A stretch of 64,000 nt of DNA from Ptychodera flava (Eukaryota; Hemichordata; Enteropneusta; Ptychoderidae): contig NC_091936.1 of NCBI RefSeq assembly GCF_041260155.1, positions 41,009,963 to 41,073,962 of the forward strand. Reading direction: 5' to 3'. Positions 36,517 through 47,895 of the stretch are shown here, piece after piece (position 1 is the stretch's first letter; each line of letters starts with the position of its first letter). The position numbers were made by a program, and so were the translations under genes. The notes under the pieces were generated by a model. It did no database searches and was not told where the DNA came from. It was given only the letters and a program-made list of their open reading frames with translations.

Positions 36517-38773
36517 CTATCTATCTATATATGTTCTCCTTGGTTTTTGTACTTTTTTCTTTGATATTTTGTCTGAGGCCCTGGTTAGAAAGACTGGAAA
36601 TCAGGACACTTGCTTCATTCATAATATGACTATTTTCCACGTCATGTTCACTCTTTGCATTAAATTTTCATACCAGTTGTGTGCTTCTCAGAAGGTAAAT
36701 AGTAAAAAGGAAAATCAGGAGTCTTTTGTGGTTCACACAATAATGGTTTGCATACTAATATAAAGGGCTATGGCAACAAAATGTTTAGAAATATTCACTT
36801 TTTAAAGTTTTGAGGTTCTTGCTGCTATTAATGAATTGAATGATAGAGAAATTTGTAAGGTGAAATTGATTCTTTTCATTACATAACCAATCGTTTTGAT
36901 TGAGGAACCACAGTCTGGAGTGACTTTGGTGAGACCTACATCACCTCTTCTCAGAATGTTCATTTGTCTTGGTGCAGGCCTAGAGCACATGCCATTCTTG
37001 AACCTGGAAAGTTTGGAGCACATTCACTAGAATGAAAATACATGTTGATCAAACTTCTTCCACTTCAATTACAACATACTCATTGGTCAAATGTAGGCGC
37101 TCCAAAAATGTGTTCAATATTCACAATTTAGAGTTCTCGCTTAACTACTTGCAATTACAAAAACATGAAAGGTGTAACAGAGAAAATATAATTGTGCACA
37201 AAATCACAAGTATGCCTCAGTCTTTCTGGCAATAGTTCTTCACTTTGTTTTAGATGGTTAACATGTTTATCATAACATTTTCAGTGATCTTTGCATAGAG
37301 AGCACCCGCAAACACACTCTGATCATAGATGTACAAAATTTTGTCCATCCATGCTCTGATGTAAGGCAAAAAATCACATGCGACTAGAAAAAAGTTGGGC
37401 CAATGTTCAGGTTTTCAGATGTATTGTGAATGTGTCAACTAAATCATGTAAACTAGTCTTGCTTCAGTACTTCAATTTTTTCTTGTCAGTCAAGGAGTTT
37501 AACGACAATTATGTAAATCATTAAATGAACAAACCACAAGTTTTGAAAACAACATGACATTTAATTTAGACACCTTGTAACATTTCACTACCAACAAGCA
37601 ATTATAGTATTACAATGAATATGATTAAAATTTACTGCAGCGCGAGTTTTTTTATACAATGGGTAGCATCACCTGAAAAATTGAAACAGAGAAAATAATT
37701 TTTTATACTACGAAGGATGAAAATTTACTGCTGTTACATTTCATTTACCAAAAGTCAGCCCTTCTCTCCTAATCCTAAAGGATGAAAAATGTACATGTGA
37801 AAATTTTGGTTCATCTATTGAAAGAGCACTTTTTGTTTTTTCACTAGAGTTCAGATTGAAGAATAGAACTACTGCAATATTATTTGAGGAATAATGATTT
37901 CATGTGTACAGAATACTGAGTAATCAACGTCATGACATATGAGGAAATAAAAGTCGATGTGATATTAAATATGTACAGTGGAAAAGAAATGGTCAAAATC
38001 TTTCATACTTGTCTACCTTTGTCACATCAACATCATAGTTACTATTTACTAATGCGTTAACCCTATTTACAAAAGCATCTTAGAAAGTCTTGCAGAAGAA
38101 ATTTCAAAGTTGAACATGGTTGAGCAAGTATTGTCTGCTGCTCGATCTTTTCCATTAAAATTGCAAATCCTGACAATACATGGCTAAAAGGTGTACAAAA
38201 GATGTGGCAGTGATGTCATTGTGAAATATTGTGCACAGTACACAAAAGGAAACTGCTGCAAGTGACTTCTTGCTAGTAAATTCAATGTTTTGGCAAAAGA
38301 GAGAAATACATGTATCAATTCTATAGCAGTACAAGAGGAAACTGTCTATCATTCTATGCTAACAAACTAAACTGAATACTGTGCAATTAAAAGTGATTTG
38401 CACATGATAGGAATTAATCAAACATTTTTACCAACAAGCATGTGTCCTTCATGCAAATGTTTATGAAACTCCTACAAATCTGTTTTGTTAAAGGTTTATA
38501 AATAACTCAGAATACTTCATTCAGTAATCATTTCAAGTCTGAAATGAAAATTCTCTGCAGAAGTCATTAATACGTACCATATGCATCCTGAAAAACTTGA
38601 TGCAAATCTTGTAAGAATTATATCTATACGTCGTATTTCCCTAATGATAATTTTTAAACAAAATGAATGGTGCTAGGTGATTTAACTTATTGAAATTAAA
38701 CCCAAAAATCTGTTTGAGAAATTGATACTGTACAAAGCCTGTCATAAAGCAAGCTTTCATTTCATCGTTTTTT
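36177..38773. other. Intergenic between two - strand genes, no supported gene
   Basis: A short poly(A) lies near 36215-36228, and CA, TA and ATCT repeats lie at about 36460-36531. The rest is AT-rich and probably includes the 3' UTR of the zinc-finger gene: ATTAAA on the - strand lies near 37559, about 1.2 kb after its stop. No exons are seen. Confidence 0.45.
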
Positions 38774-40525
38774 TCACATGTTCTGCCATATTGCTCTGAC
38801 AGATTGATCAGTTTCCTGTTGAGTTATGACATGTTGTACTATCTGAGCAGGTATCGGGGTTGGTTGCTGTTGCCCTTGCACTTGTTGCACCACAGTGTGG
38901 GTGGGAAAAGTGGCTGTTGTCTGGTATGTCTGCGGGGGTTCTTCATAGGATATCGTGACCTGCGTTGGTACAGTTGTCACAACTTTTCCTCTTCTGGCAT
39001 TTGACTGAAGGATGCTACCGGTACCATCGGCCTGTTTCAAGTGAGTCTGCTTGTGGACATTGAGGGCACTGCGACGCTTGGCTGCATAGCTACACATATC
39101 ACACTTAAATGGCCGTTCACCTGTGTGTCGACGCATGTGGATTGTCAGACCTTTCTTGTCAACACAGGCAAAAGAACACAGCTGGCATTTAAAAGGTCGA
39201 ATGTTTGAATGCTTGGCCATCACATGCTTTTTGAGGGTGCTGCCATCAGCACTAGCATAGTCACACTGGTTGCATTTGTATGGCTTCTCACCAGTGTGTT
39301 TTCGCATGTGGACTAAGAAATTGTCTTTCTTTTTTGTGCTGTATCCACAGTGCTCACAGATGATTGGATTGACAGCGTTTTTATGCATTGGTGTTTTGTA
39401 GTGGGCCTCCAACTTTTCTTTGCTCACATAAGTTCGGTTGCAAAGCTGACAGCGGAAATCTGAACCATGTTTTCCAACATGTATCTTCAAACGGGATTCA
39501 AACTTTGTGACATAGTCACACTGATCACATTGAAGAAGTTCTTTTACATCGGCGTGCTTCCTCCTGACATGGTGTTTGACACTGGCTCGAGTTGAAAGCT
39601 TCTCACCACAGATCTCACACAGGAATTTTTTGGATCTGTTATGTTTCTTCTGGGTGTGTTTTTCAAGTTCCTCTGGGGTTTTGTATCGCATTTTGCATTT
39701 CTCGCATTGGAACTTTCGTTGCCCAATATATTCTTTCTTCTGAAACGGCGATACAATTCCAAGTGATTCTCGCGTTGGAATAATGGCATCACTCTTTCTG
39801 CTTCGCTTGAAATGCTTATCACTCAGAATCTGTGCTTCGCCTGCTGAGGTCTGCACTTGACCTTGTATTTGACCATCGTGTGTCAGGATGGTGATCGTTG
39901 TCGTTGATTCAGAGGACGACGTTTTCAGTGCTTGAGTGTCAACAGTCTGAAGTTGTTCAACCTGATTTTCTTCGTGTTGTTCATGCACTTGAACTTGCTG
40001 TGGCTCCTGCGCAGGTGTGACAGTAGCCGCCGGATCCTGGCCTTGAATCGCGGCCTGTTGCTGCGCTTCGGATCCGTCTGGTTGAGCCATCGTGTTCTCC
40101 GCACTGCGGGCCGCATCCGCAGCACACTCAGCTCCAAGCCCCATCAACACTTCAAGGGCATTTGACAAGGAAACCGCGTCATTCTGTTGCGTGGTCAAAT
40201 CTCCTAAGTTGACAGGAGCCTGCTGCTGAGATTCCGCGTTGTCTTGCGTTTCTCTCTGAATCGATTGGGCCACGGCAGTACCAGCGTGGTTGTTGTAGTT
40301 AGGGAAATGGGTTTCCTTCATGTGTTCAGCTATATTAACCTTCACAGCGCTGTTGTACTTACACAGCTTGCAGCGGTAAACCTCCACGAGGAATACTTCG
40401 ATGTACTCTTTGAACGCTTCATAATCACTTAGCTGCCGTTGATGAACTTCTTGCTGGTGCTGTTGGGTCGTCTGCACTGCCGCATTGGCTGGGATTGTGA
40501 CTTCAACGTAAGCTGGTGCAGCCAT
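38774..40525 (-). CDS. C2H2 zinc-finger protein, nine fingers, intronless CDS (583 aa)
   Basis: A single open frame from ATG 40525 (context AAGATGGCTG, good) to the stop at 38774. One isolated finger lies at residues 50-73 (YRCKLCKYNSA to HMKETH). Eight follow at 272-495: 273-295, 301-324, 331-353, 358-381, 388-410, 417-439, 446-467 and 474-495. Linkers TGEKPYKC and TGERPFKC join the last ones. Residues 80-240 are rich in Gln, Ala and Glu, and 520-575 in Gln and Thr, which suggests activation or interaction regions; a basic patch, FKRSRK, lies near 239. The CDYA/CSYA style fingers are like those of CTCF, ZFX or REST-type factors, so sequence-specific DNA binding in the nucleus is likely. I cannot assign an orthologue. 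The gene is intact, on the same strand as NSFL1C and 2.6 kb upstream of it. Confidence 0.92.
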   Translation of the reverse strand: MAAPAYVEVTIPANAAVQTTQQHQQEVHQRQLSDYEAFKEYIEVFLVEVYRCKLCKYNSAVKVNIAEHMKETHFPNYNNHAGTAVAQSIQRETQDNAESQQQAPVNLGDLTTQQNDAVSLSNALEVLMGLGAECAADAARSAENTMAQPDGSEAQQQAAIQGQDPAATVTPAQEPQQVQVHEQHEENQVEQLQTVDTQALKTSSSESTTTITILTHDGQIQGQVQTSAGEAQILSDKHFKRSRKSDAIIPTRESLGIVSPFQKKEYIGQRKFQCEKCKMRYKTPEELEKHTQKKHNRSKKFLCEICGEKLSTRASVKHHVRRKHADVKELLQCDQCDYVTKFESRLKIHVGKHGSDFRCQLCNRTYVSKEKLEAHYKTPMHKNAVNPIICEHCGYSTKKKDNFLVHMRKHTGEKPYKCNQCDYASADGSTLKKHVMAKHSNIRPFKCQLCSFACVDKKGLTIHMRRHTGERPFKCDMCSYAAKRRSALNVHKQTHLKQADGTGSILQSNARRGKVVTTVPTQVTISYEEPPQTYQTTATFPTHTVVQQVQGQQQPTPIPAQIVQHVITQQETDQSVRAIWQNM

Positions 40526-41267
40526 CTTCTTTTTTCAATTTTCCCAGGTCAAATTTGTACCCCTAGTTTGGTCTAAAAATTCTCACGTAAATTGTGTCAA
40601 TAACAGGGCAATTTTGGTACCAGAATGTTCACAGATTTCTCCGGAAACGTGATAACTAGAAGCTGAAGGTTCTAAAAGAAATATTGCTGTGATATTTTCG
40701 TGAAATTTAGCTCAGCTCACCACAAAGGCTTAGGGGGACCAACGCCATGACGGTGACGCGCCAAAAAGAAATGCATTGTGGGAAGCTGTCCAATTCATAT
40801 GCAAATGTGAAATCAATACGATAGACCGTACATGTCTAATATTTTATGGAATATTCATGGAAGACAATTACAGTACACTGTCGTCAGAATTCAAAAGAGC
40901 TCCATGCTTGAAGTATTTAGATCAAGCGCTAATGTTAATTAGTGTCAGAATGCCGCAGATAGTAATTTATTGAGGTAGTAATTGTAAGAACTTTGCGGAT
41001 CAAGAATAAATTAGATAAATAATTAGGCCTGGAAAAATTCTTTGCTGACACGTTTATATATACGTGACTATTGACAATTTTAGTTCCTATGACCATGATG
41101 AGTCTCGAAGAATTCTCTTTGCGCGATCTTGTACAATCCAGTTCCCTAGCGATGGTAGTGAAATACAAGAAGTTGGAGAAAGGGAACGGGGTGAGGAGAT
41201 GGGAGATGTTGATATTCGAACTGCCTTCACGTATACATTGCAGACATCGACAGAAAGTCGATCGCAT
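40526..41267. promoter_or_regulatory. Upstream region of the zinc-finger gene
   Basis: Includes the 5' UTR of the zinc-finger gene and a GC-richer stretch at about 40625-40790 with several CG dinucleotides. No TATA box is obvious. Farther upstream it is AT-rich with no coding signal. Confidence 0.35.
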
Positions 41268-41492
41268 TTAACCCTTTGAGTGCAGAAGTCGCTTTTGTCA
41301 CCTCTATGGAATGTAGCCGCGATAATTTTCATTCAGATTAGTCAAAATTTTGATCAAAAACATAGCCAATGAAAAGTAATGTCCATTTGATCCAAAATTG
41401 TTAAAAAAAATACAAAAAAAAAATCATGAACTTTGGTAAAATTTTTCACTAAAATTTTGGTTTGAAAATTTGCAGCACTCTTACTCGGTTAT
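41268..41492. mobile_element. MITE family TTAACCCTTTGAG, copy 2 (inverted, decayed right end)
   Basis: The left end is TTAACCCTTTGAGTGC. The inside read on the other strand matches copy 1 (GTAAAATTTTTCACTAAAATT). The right end is degraded (GCACTCTTACTCGGTTA). Confidence 0.65.
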
Positions 41493-41792
41493 TTACTTTT
41501 ATCTTTTGATACTCAACTTCGGTAAAATTCATTTCATTTGAAAACGAGTGAAACACAAACAACTGAAATACTTAGCATGTAAAGAGACAAATGATTCATT
41601 TATATTTTTTTAATTGACCAGAAACATATAGTACAGTAAGGAAAACTCGAATCTTTATAGGTTCAACGACACACTTAGTTCCAGAAGTAATAAAAATGTT
41701 AAGAGCACGAAAACGCACTCATATATTGCGTGTGTCAAATATAAACTCTTCAAGAGTTTGAATAGATACATCTTATTTTTTCCAAGAGTGAT

Positions 41793-42041
41793 TTAAACGG
41801 GGATATAGTCGTCGGAACTGCGCTCAAAGGTCGTATGGGACCCATACGACCCATAGCAACAATGTATCCAAGGCACAGTGGTGATTGATGACAGTTAAAA
41901 CATGTCAGTCATAATCTACCATCGTATAATTTAAATGTTGCAGCTATGATGATGAGGTGCATCTTGATATCGTGCACGAAATACATTGTTTGTTAACAAG
42001 AAACTTGCACAGGCGCAGTTCCGACGATTATATCCCTTTAA
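41793..42041. mobile_element. TTAA-flanked MITE, 249 bp (copy 1)
   Basis: The ends are TTAAACGGGGATATAGTCGT and, reversed, TTAAAGGGATATAATCGTCG. An internal palindrome GTCGTATGGGACCCATACGAC-like (41829-41849) is present. It is almost identical to 43366-43612. TTAA at both ends points to piggyBac-like target choice. It is non-coding. Confidence 0.88.
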
Positions 42042-43365
42042 ACGAGGATGAAAACTGTATAAATCAAATGACAATCGCGAGCGTCTATCTCTTTCGATAA
42101 CGTTATCTAGTTGAATATGATAAAAGTCTACTCGACAGATCAGACGAACAGCAGTTACATGTAACGTCCTGTGAGAACATGGTTTAAGCATGTGGAAAAG
42201 ATCGTTTTAACTTTCTTCGAAGCTGGCATTTTGACGGAAACTGGACATATATCGAATACTTCTACGGGGATAAGGGGTTGAGTTTTAAACCCCTAAGAGG
42301 CGCAAATCAGGGAAAGATAGCCTCCCTCAGTGACCCAAGAAAAAGTACATCACTCGAAGAAAGTTTCAAGTCCGTGTATAAACGACATTGACATATGCAA
42401 ACGGCCATTTCGGTTAAATTACAACAGACCATTTATTTGTGAAATATTTCATAAGATTCTGTGTAGTATGAACCCTCTTTACTGCCCTGTATACGAATTT
42501 ATTTTATGTTCACGCCCCAAAATGCTCAACTCATTACGCATTCAGTAACGGGGAACAGCACTTAAACTAATATATGTACGCATGCGTTATAAGTAGGTTG
42601 GCAACGTTCAAAACATTGCTATGGAGCGTCGAAACTACCCATGGTGAACTGAACGACACGTGAAGTTTGAATTTGTGTAGGGTATCCGTGTTATTGACGA
42701 TCATAAGGAGGGGTGTCTATATTTTCGCCGGTGGATATTTATAGAAGAGACGATTCTCGCCGATCTTACCGCTTCTATTTGGAATTAGACCCGGGTGGAA
42801 ACACAAGACCCGTTGGAAGGTGAGAACATACAGGAACAATACACCCATATAGAATACTGGCTATGGGGGCCAAATGTATGAAACCCTTTTGTTACGTGCA
42901 CATACCTCGAATAGGGACACAGGTGATCTACGCCAGATATCGATCGATCTTCAAACTTATGGCCCGTTTTATCACTGTATTTTCTGAGACAAGGGGTGAG
43001 TTTTGATCAGCGAGGTAGCCCTGTTCCATTGAATTCGTGCACAATCAATTGACTACACATGAAACTTGAAAGTGGATACTGCTTGATAGAGTGAACGAAA
43101 GCACTTTAAGGGGCCAGCCCGTCAGTGTGCCATTAAAAGCTGAGATTCGTCAACAAAATGCAACAGTTATTGAGCTTAAAATGAAGTGAAGTTCCCCGCT
43201 TACAGTACTTATTTTCATCGATAAATACATGTCAGATGTCAGCATTCTATGATTAGTGTTTTACATTTTAAAACGAAAGTGATACAGTACAGTAGTAGCA
43301 CTGTTTATCTATTGTGTAACGATACAGTTTTATTGGATATCAAGCATTTTACGGCGCCTGTCGAC
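42042..43365. other. Intergenic; possible untranslated first exon
   Basis: About 42600-42830 is GC-richer and contains TATTTATAG near 42736, then CCGTTGGAAG followed by GTGAGA at about 42821. This could be a promoter and a non-coding first exon of the + gene at 61 kb, which would give it an 18-kb first intron. This is inference only. Confidence 0.25.
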
Positions 43366-43612
43366 TTAAAGGGATATAGTCGTCGGAACTGCGCTCAAAG
43401 GTCGTATGGGACCCATACGACCCATGGCAACAATGTATCCAAGGCACAATGGTGATTGATGAAAGTTAAAACATGTCTGTCATAATCTACCATCGTATAA
43501 TTTAAATGTTACAGCTATGATGATGAGGTGCATCTTGATATCATGCACGAAATACATTGTTTGTAAACAAGAAACTTGCACAGGCGCAGTTCCGACGACT
43601 ATATCCCTTTAA
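43366..43612. mobile_element. TTAA-flanked MITE, 247 bp (copy 2)
   Basis: Same orientation as copy 1, 1.57 kb away, with only about ten differences by eye. The ends TTAAAGGGATATAGTCGTCG are perfectly inverted for about 29 bp. The high similarity means both inserted fairly recently or one was copied locally. Confidence 0.9.
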
Positions 43613-45725
43613 GTCAATATATGAAACACCCTCTTCTCTACCCTTATAATGAGAAACTTGACCAATATTTGAAAAAAAATTACATGAAAATTTTAACATT
43701 ACTGTTACTGAAATGAGTTTAAGTTTTCTTTTGTGTCAACAACAGCACATATTTGAAAATACAACCTGGCTGTTACCATGGTTATTCAGTGATTTAATCC
43801 ATACTGAAAATACCAGATTGTATAAAAATATGTTGTCTTGGGATGTGTATACACATATGAATATACAATAGTTAAAGTATAAATAGGGTTTAAAATTATT
43901 TTCAGTGGTCTGTATAATGGAACAGTTCTATAGTTCTAATATTGGTCCAGATGACTGTCTCACAATAATTATGTGATCTAAAAAAGATCTCCACAGTGCA
44001 GTGTTTGTGTTCATCACTTAAATTGATATCAAGTGATATATACTCCCAACACAGCATATCGGTTCATTGCTAATTTTTTGTACCTGATTACCAAAATAAT
44101 CATTGGCATTCACATTCATGCTACAGCAACTGCCTTCTTGTCAAGTTAGATGCAACTTCCTCATTGTGCCCAGCTGTCTCATTGAATTTGACAATCCTTT
44201 AGGAAGAAGTGTTGTGACAAAAAAATTAAAAACAGAAAAAAATTTATGATATAAAACAGAAATGTAACACAAACACAAGTACAATTTCTTCAAATTGTTG
44301 AACCAGTTTTGATAAAAAAAGCGAGAATCAGATAACAAGGTAAGATAAAAAGTAGACGCTACCTTAATTACTGGTGGTTGTTAGGCAGAGAACCATTTAT
44401 TGCAGCAATTAACAATATCTATCAGGTGACCATGATTTGCATGCCTTTCCAATTAGCCGGTATAGATATTTCAAAGATACGGGCATATAACAAAATTTAT
44501 GATAGAAAAAGATGTTAAACACATTACCTTATTATACCGTAATATGGATGTGCTTGAGAGATGAAGCAGATACTTATGTACAAGCCTATTAAACATTAAT
44601 TGTTGTAAAGGTATACAGTGGATTCATATGAGGATGTATGGGTCAGATAGAGGAAAATGTAACAACACTCATCTGAAATCCCATTAGGCAATTAATCCAG
44701 AGAATAAATTTAACAATTAGGTCTGAGTGAGACAATGGAATTAGAGAATTCAGTAATCTCAGGATAAATTGCTCATCACGAATGTCAGCCAAAGGATTGA
44801 TTCAGAGATCTGAACTGCAGTGAAGTTTGACTTCAAAGAAAGACAGCGGTAATGAGACGTGTAAATGAAGACTGTCATTTAACTGTCTGAATCCTTACAT
44901 TAGAATAGAAGCTTTACCTGTACCATGAACTGCCTTGGAATTTGATAGTTACCGCTCAGGGAAAATGTAGGTATCAGTCTGGCTGAGGATTGAAGCAGAC
45001 TGTCTCAAGCTGTTTTGCCTACCCATACCTTAGAATGATAAGCTCCCATTCCATGGCATTGACATTTGTTCATCTGTATGTACATATACATCGTCCATCT
45101 GTACTCACCTCCCTTGCAAAAAGCTAGTATCATCTCAGAGCTTTTGTATCATCAGTGATAATGTGAGTGTGATCAATTAAGATGTATTGAAAAATATATC
45201 ATAAAACAACTAAAGAACTGCTTACATCAGTCACAGTGTGCTTTTCTGTTTGGTTTAGTAAATAGCAGTGCTCATGTGTAATGTTTGCCTGTGTAGAAAT
45301 GTACAACAGTCCTGGATTGTACTACAAAAAGGATTTTGCAGCCTAGTCAGATTGCTTACACATACAGAAACTTTGTTAAATGCAAATGCATTTGAGGTTA
45401 TAACATACATGTACTTTTAGATTCAGTTATATTCAAGACTAAAACTTTGCCCTAAAATTAATTATTCTTCAGTGTGTACCTGTAAGGATACTGGCAGTTT
45501 GTCTCAATTTTGATTTTTGTGAAGTACATACTACCAAAAATGTATATTGTTTTGCACATACATTTATTCCACCATGATGTAAACACACACCAGGAAATTA
45601 CTTTGGTTGTAGTATAATCACTGAGATACTGGTATACCATCACTTGTAAGTTAATAGTCGTAAATTATGGAGCCCTGATCTGATGAAAATTGCTCATCTT
45701 GTAATACAGACACTCATTAAAAGTG

Positions 45726-45726
<1 letters not shown>

Positions 45727-45764
<38 letters not shown>

Positions 45765-45766
45765 AA
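45727..45766. repeat. (AAAT)n microsatellite
   Basis: About ten AAAT units in a row. Confidence 0.95.
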
Positions 45767-47498
45767 AGTCAATCAATCAACAAATACTGGTGTTTATTTT
45801 TGATAATAACCAGTATGTTGCATCTGGGATTCTGTCATTGGATACATGAGCTTACATAAACAGCTTTGAGTAACATCAGTTCAGCCTGACACAATCCCTT
45901 TCCTCCCCTTTCCAACATATTTGATAAAAATATTTACTGTAAATAGTTTATATATGACAAAACTCGATCGTTCAAATGTGATTGACAGTTTCTTCTATTG
46001 ATTTCATTGTATCTCTAGTGACTATTTTGTTACACTTGTGGTCTTTGACCATGCTTTTTTAACACAATGAATTGCTACATTGTATCCAATGTCATGATCC
46101 AATTATGGCCATGGTGAACAAAAGGACTTTGACTTAAAAACAAACAGACAACCACAACCCATTAAGACAAAAGAGTCTAATAAAATTTAAGAAAATATTA
46201 TTTGTGTTTTATCAACATAACACAAGTGTGCTCCCTTCTGCTTTAGGCAATAAACTTACACCATATGTTGTAGCTATTGCGTAACCACTGGAATAAAACC
46301 TTTGCCAGTTTCCAGTTGTCTGTATGAAATGTTGGATGCTGTAGATATCCCACTGTCTCTGTACAAAAGATATTTTTGAGTGAATTCTGCAAATATGTAA
46401 TGTGAAGTCTCAAGTGCATGCTTGTAGCTACTGATGCATATCCTGCTTTAAATATCATAGATCAAGGCTTCAATTTGTAAAGTATCAGCTCAGAGTGACC
46501 TGTGAATTAGAGCCAAGCATTACGTACATACTGAAGAATAATTTAGTGAAAAATCTTGCTATTTTATGGTGATTTCAAATGCCATTGTATTTGAATCTTT
46601 ATTCATTCTCAAAGATCATAGAAATGTTATTCTGAATATTCATATTTTATACTTTTGATTTTTCTTTAATTTTTCTTCTATCTACAGTGTTTCTTTACAC
46701 AATTACACATTGACATTCCTTTAATACCATTTCTAAAAGGATACTACACGCTATAGTGATTCAGGTGTCATTGTTCATGTATTCAAATCTTTGTTCACTC
46801 TCAAAAATCATAGAAATGTTATTCAATCGTATTGTATATCTTTAATTTTTCTCAGTTTTTCTTTTACCTTGACTGAAATTCCTTACCATTTCTGAATAGA
46901 TACAAAGCACTATGGCTTCCCAGATGGCTTATTTCACTGTTCAACATTTCTGAAATACTTTTGCTTCCACAAATACATCGTACATATTTACAATTTTTCC
47001 CTGTTGGTGTGCTGTTTCCTTCAAGCGTCCTTATACCATGGTCACTTGTAATTGTGTGTATGCGCTGATTTTATAGTTTATTTGTTTGTTTATTTTAAAA
47101 TGGAATAACTATATTTGTACAGTGAATAGCTGTAAATGAAACAGGTGTAATACTAGTGATGAATATTCCATTTGAAAATGGAATACTGTACCTGTTTGTA
47201 GCACTGAACATAGTGGGAAAAGTGAAAAAAGCTTAGTGATAGAAAATCACCATGGTACGTTACAAAGTAGTGATAGAGTGAAAATCTTCTCTAGCTTCAT
47301 AGATGCAAGATAAATAAAAAACACTAACAATGGTGTTTTCTTGGTCAAAGGGTAGACTTATCTAAGCTAGAATGCATTTCTGTATGCAATGAATAAAATA
47401 TGGAGGATGAAGCTGAGTAATATTGTGACATCATCATCTTTGTGGGGTCATTATGTAACTATCAATATTCAGATGTTTTGTGGTTTAAAATATTGCAG

Positions 47499-47540
47499 AA
47501 TAATTTAAACACAGCTGATATCAGCTGTGTTTAAATTATT
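47499..47540. repeat. Perfect 42-bp palindrome
   Basis: The two 21-bp halves are exact reverse complements with no spacer; the centre is CAGCTGATATCAGCTG. It could form a cruciform or be the compact remnant of a foldback. Confidence 0.9.
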
Positions 47541-47699
47541 TTAGCAATTAATTGTATCATGACTCATTTAAGACTTTGATGTATAGTTTCTGCTCCAGAA
47601 TTCATGGTTCATTTACCTAATCCCCTCGACAACCTAATTAGGTTTTTATGATAAAAATAAAGTCCATATAGATGTAAGGTTTAACCTGATCTTCCATAA

Positions 47700-47895
47700 G
47701 CCATATTTATGTGCGTTCATGATGACTGTTATGTGTACATGCTGAATGCATGCATGTATGAATATGTGCATGCATACATGCTAGATGCATGCATGCATGC
47801 ATGTATGAATGTATGCTGCATGCATTTATGTATTGTATGTATGTACATGTATGTATGTATGTATGTATGTATGTATGTATGTATGTATGTACATA
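47700..47895. repeat. ATGC/ATGT tetranucleotide repeat
   Basis: A mosaic of GCATGCAT and GTATGTAT blocks, with a pure ATGT run at about 47850-47890. Open frames on both strands here are repeat artefacts. Confidence 0.93.

Larger units (their letters stand above)
43613..47698. other. Gene-free AT-rich stretch
   Basis: Contains an AAAT microsatellite (45727-45766) and a 42-bp perfect palindrome (47499-47540), listed separately. No exon is supported. It could be part of a long intron of the gene at 61 kb. Confidence 0.4.

Noticed and set aside
39544-40432. Several open frames on both strands within the zinc-finger gene
   Set aside because: They are shadows of the 583-codon frame.
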